Positions 62,906 to 64,000 of a stretch of DNA of 64,000 nt are shown one piece after another. The stretch comes from Scylla paramamosain (taxonomy: Eukaryota > Arthropoda > Malacostraca > Decapoda > Portunidae), in contig NC_087178.1 in assembly GCF_035594125.1 (NCBI RefSeq), positions 11,358,470-11,422,469 on the forward strand, read 5' to 3'. Position 1 is the first letter of the stretch; each line of letters begins with the position of its first letter. The position numbers and the translations under genes were made by a program. Below the pieces are notes generated by a model. That model was not told where the DNA came from. It saw only the letters and a list, made by a program, of their open reading frames with translations, and did no database searches.

Positions 62906-64000
62906 TAATTACTCCCAGTGAGGTCTAAAGCACTTTTCAGGGGGTGCTGTGAACTTATCATTAAACCCAGCTGTGACCTCACTGAACGTTTCCCTTTGTG
63001 TCTCACAACACAAGGAGGCAGTCACAGCCTGCCCTCTAAAGACAACTCTCTTCCTCCACACAAAACTACAAGCACCTAATAACACACACACCCTTCACTC
63101 AAAAATTTTAAAATCATCATGGCGACTCCTACACCAGCCCCGGAGTCCCCATCTGGGGAGGGGACCATAAATGTCCCCAGGCCGGACTGCCTGTCTGTCG
63201 ACGACCCTAAGTGTCTTGACACCCCTCTCAACTTTTTCTTCATTAACTTCTGCAACATTCGCGGTCTAAGATCTAATTTTCAATATGTAGAACACCACCT
63301 CTCCTCTTCTAAACCTCATCTTCTTTTCCTCACTGAAACTCAGGTGTCTGAGGCAACTGACAGTAGCCCCTTTTCTGTTCCCTCCTACTTTCTCTATCCT
63401 CATTTTTCGATCCAAAGCTGGATGCTGCGTTTATGTGCGCAATGACTTAACCTGCTCTCGTGCCCACGCTCTTGAATCTTCCGAGTTTTCCACCATCTGG
63501 CTACGACTACAGAGTCACTCTCATACTAAATTTATCTGTGCTGTATACCTCTCTCCTAACTCCTCTGACTATAAGAAATTCTTTGACTACTTAACTTCCA
63601 AAGTGGAGCACATTCTGACCCTCTTCCCTTTTGCAGAAATCTCCATTCTTGGAGATTTCAATGTTCACCACCAGCTTTGGCTTTCCTCTCCCTTCACTGA
63701 CCATCCTGGTGAACTAGCCTACAACTTTGCTATCCTCCATGACCTAGAGCAATTGGTGCAACACCCTACTCGTATTCCTGACCGTCTTGGAGATATGCCC
63801 AACATTCTAAACCTTTTCCTGATCTCTAATCCTTCTGCTTATGCTGTCACCCTTTCCTCTCCGTTGGGCTCCTCCGATCACAATCTCATATCTTGTCCTA
63901 TCACTCCAATCCCTCCTCAGGATCCCCCTAAGCGAAGGTGCCTCTGGCGTTTTGCCTCTGCTAGTTGGGGGGACCTGAGGAGGTATTTTGCTGATTTTCC
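62906..64000 (+). mobile_element. LINE copy 4: 5' end of a jockey/CR1-like retrotransposon, continues past the window
   Basis: Satellite stops after GATGTAGCAA and GC-balanced sequence begins (ACTCCCAGTGAGGTC). About 213 bp of 5'UTR precede the ATG at 63119, and the endonuclease domain follows. From 63777 it is nearly the same as LINE copy 3. Of the four copies this is the only one with a 5' region, and it may be full length beyond the window. Confidence 0.88.
63119..64000 (+). pseudogene. LINE endonuclease/RT ORF, 5' part, with one frameshift
   Basis: Start ATG 63119 after AAAATCATC. The N-terminus is Pro/Ser-rich, then come motifs of the APE-type endonuclease: FCNIRGLRSN (N46) and LLFLTETQ (E73). 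An extra T in the T-run at 63403-63407 shifts the frame: the first frame stops soon after, at 63443-63445. The other frame, entered at 63408, stays open to the window end with [15 protein letters not shown] (GDFN at 63651-63662) and SSDHNLIS (Asp codon 63876-63878, His 63879-63881). The domain nicks target DNA at the start of retrotransposition. One insertion in 880 bases suggests a recent copy, though a sequencing error in the T-run is also possible. Confidence 0.87.

Noticed and set aside
62909..63258. Minus-strand open frames opposite the LINE 5' end
   Set aside because: They are shadows of the LINE 5'UTR and ORF on the other strand, without a motif or matching codon pattern.

Overview
This is eukaryotic, very AT-rich, repeat-dominated DNA. 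I see no host protein-coding gene, tRNA or rRNA that I can support. The only protein-coding signals are transposable elements: four pieces of one jockey/CR1-like non-LTR retrotransposon (LINE) family and one hAT DNA transposon with an intact transposase frame. The LINE reading frames look like those I remember as abundant in decapod crustacean (crab) genomes, so I suggest a brachyuran crab. That rests on memory, not on a search.

Layout. 1-449: 3' end of a plus-strand LINE with an A-tail. 450-790: non-repetitive filler, in part GC-rich. 791-3027: a 5'-truncated minus-strand LINE ending in an (AT)n tail, with endonuclease C-terminus and reverse transcriptase broken by frameshifts. 3028-62905: an island of about 60 kb made almost wholly of one diverged satellite, interrupted at 14925-18055 by a 166-bp LINE fragment fused to a complete hAT element. 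62906-64000: the 5' end of a plus-strand LINE with 5'UTR and endonuclease domain, one frameshift, running out of the window.

The satellite has a monomer of about 95 bp. Five monomer types (here called A, B, C, D, E) recur in fixed order, giving a higher-order repeat of about 478 bp (E starts at 4292, 4770 and 5248). The same cyclic order is seen in blocks of both orientations. The island is a mosaic of about twenty head-to-head and tail-to-tail orientation blocks. From 18 kb to 62.9 kb these are built into second-level segmental duplications: a tandem direct pair of about 8.4-8.8 kb (35752-44568 and 44570-52953), a dispersed direct pair of about 8.2 kb (31800-40102 and 54376-62460), an inverted pair of about 7.3 kb (23698-31155 and 49088-56280), and a 3.7-kb direct pair (18056-21795 and 27461-31155). 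On top of these lie young microsatellites, mostly (AT)n, grown inside monomers, and several perfect hairpins.

The nested satellite (95-bp monomer, then a 478-bp five-monomer unit, then 4-9 kb inverted and direct duplications) is the candidate undescribed system. Coordinates of orientation blocks and duplications were read by eye and are good to roughly 10-50 bp. '+' for a satellite block means the T-rich reading, with TTTTGGTACC on the given strand.
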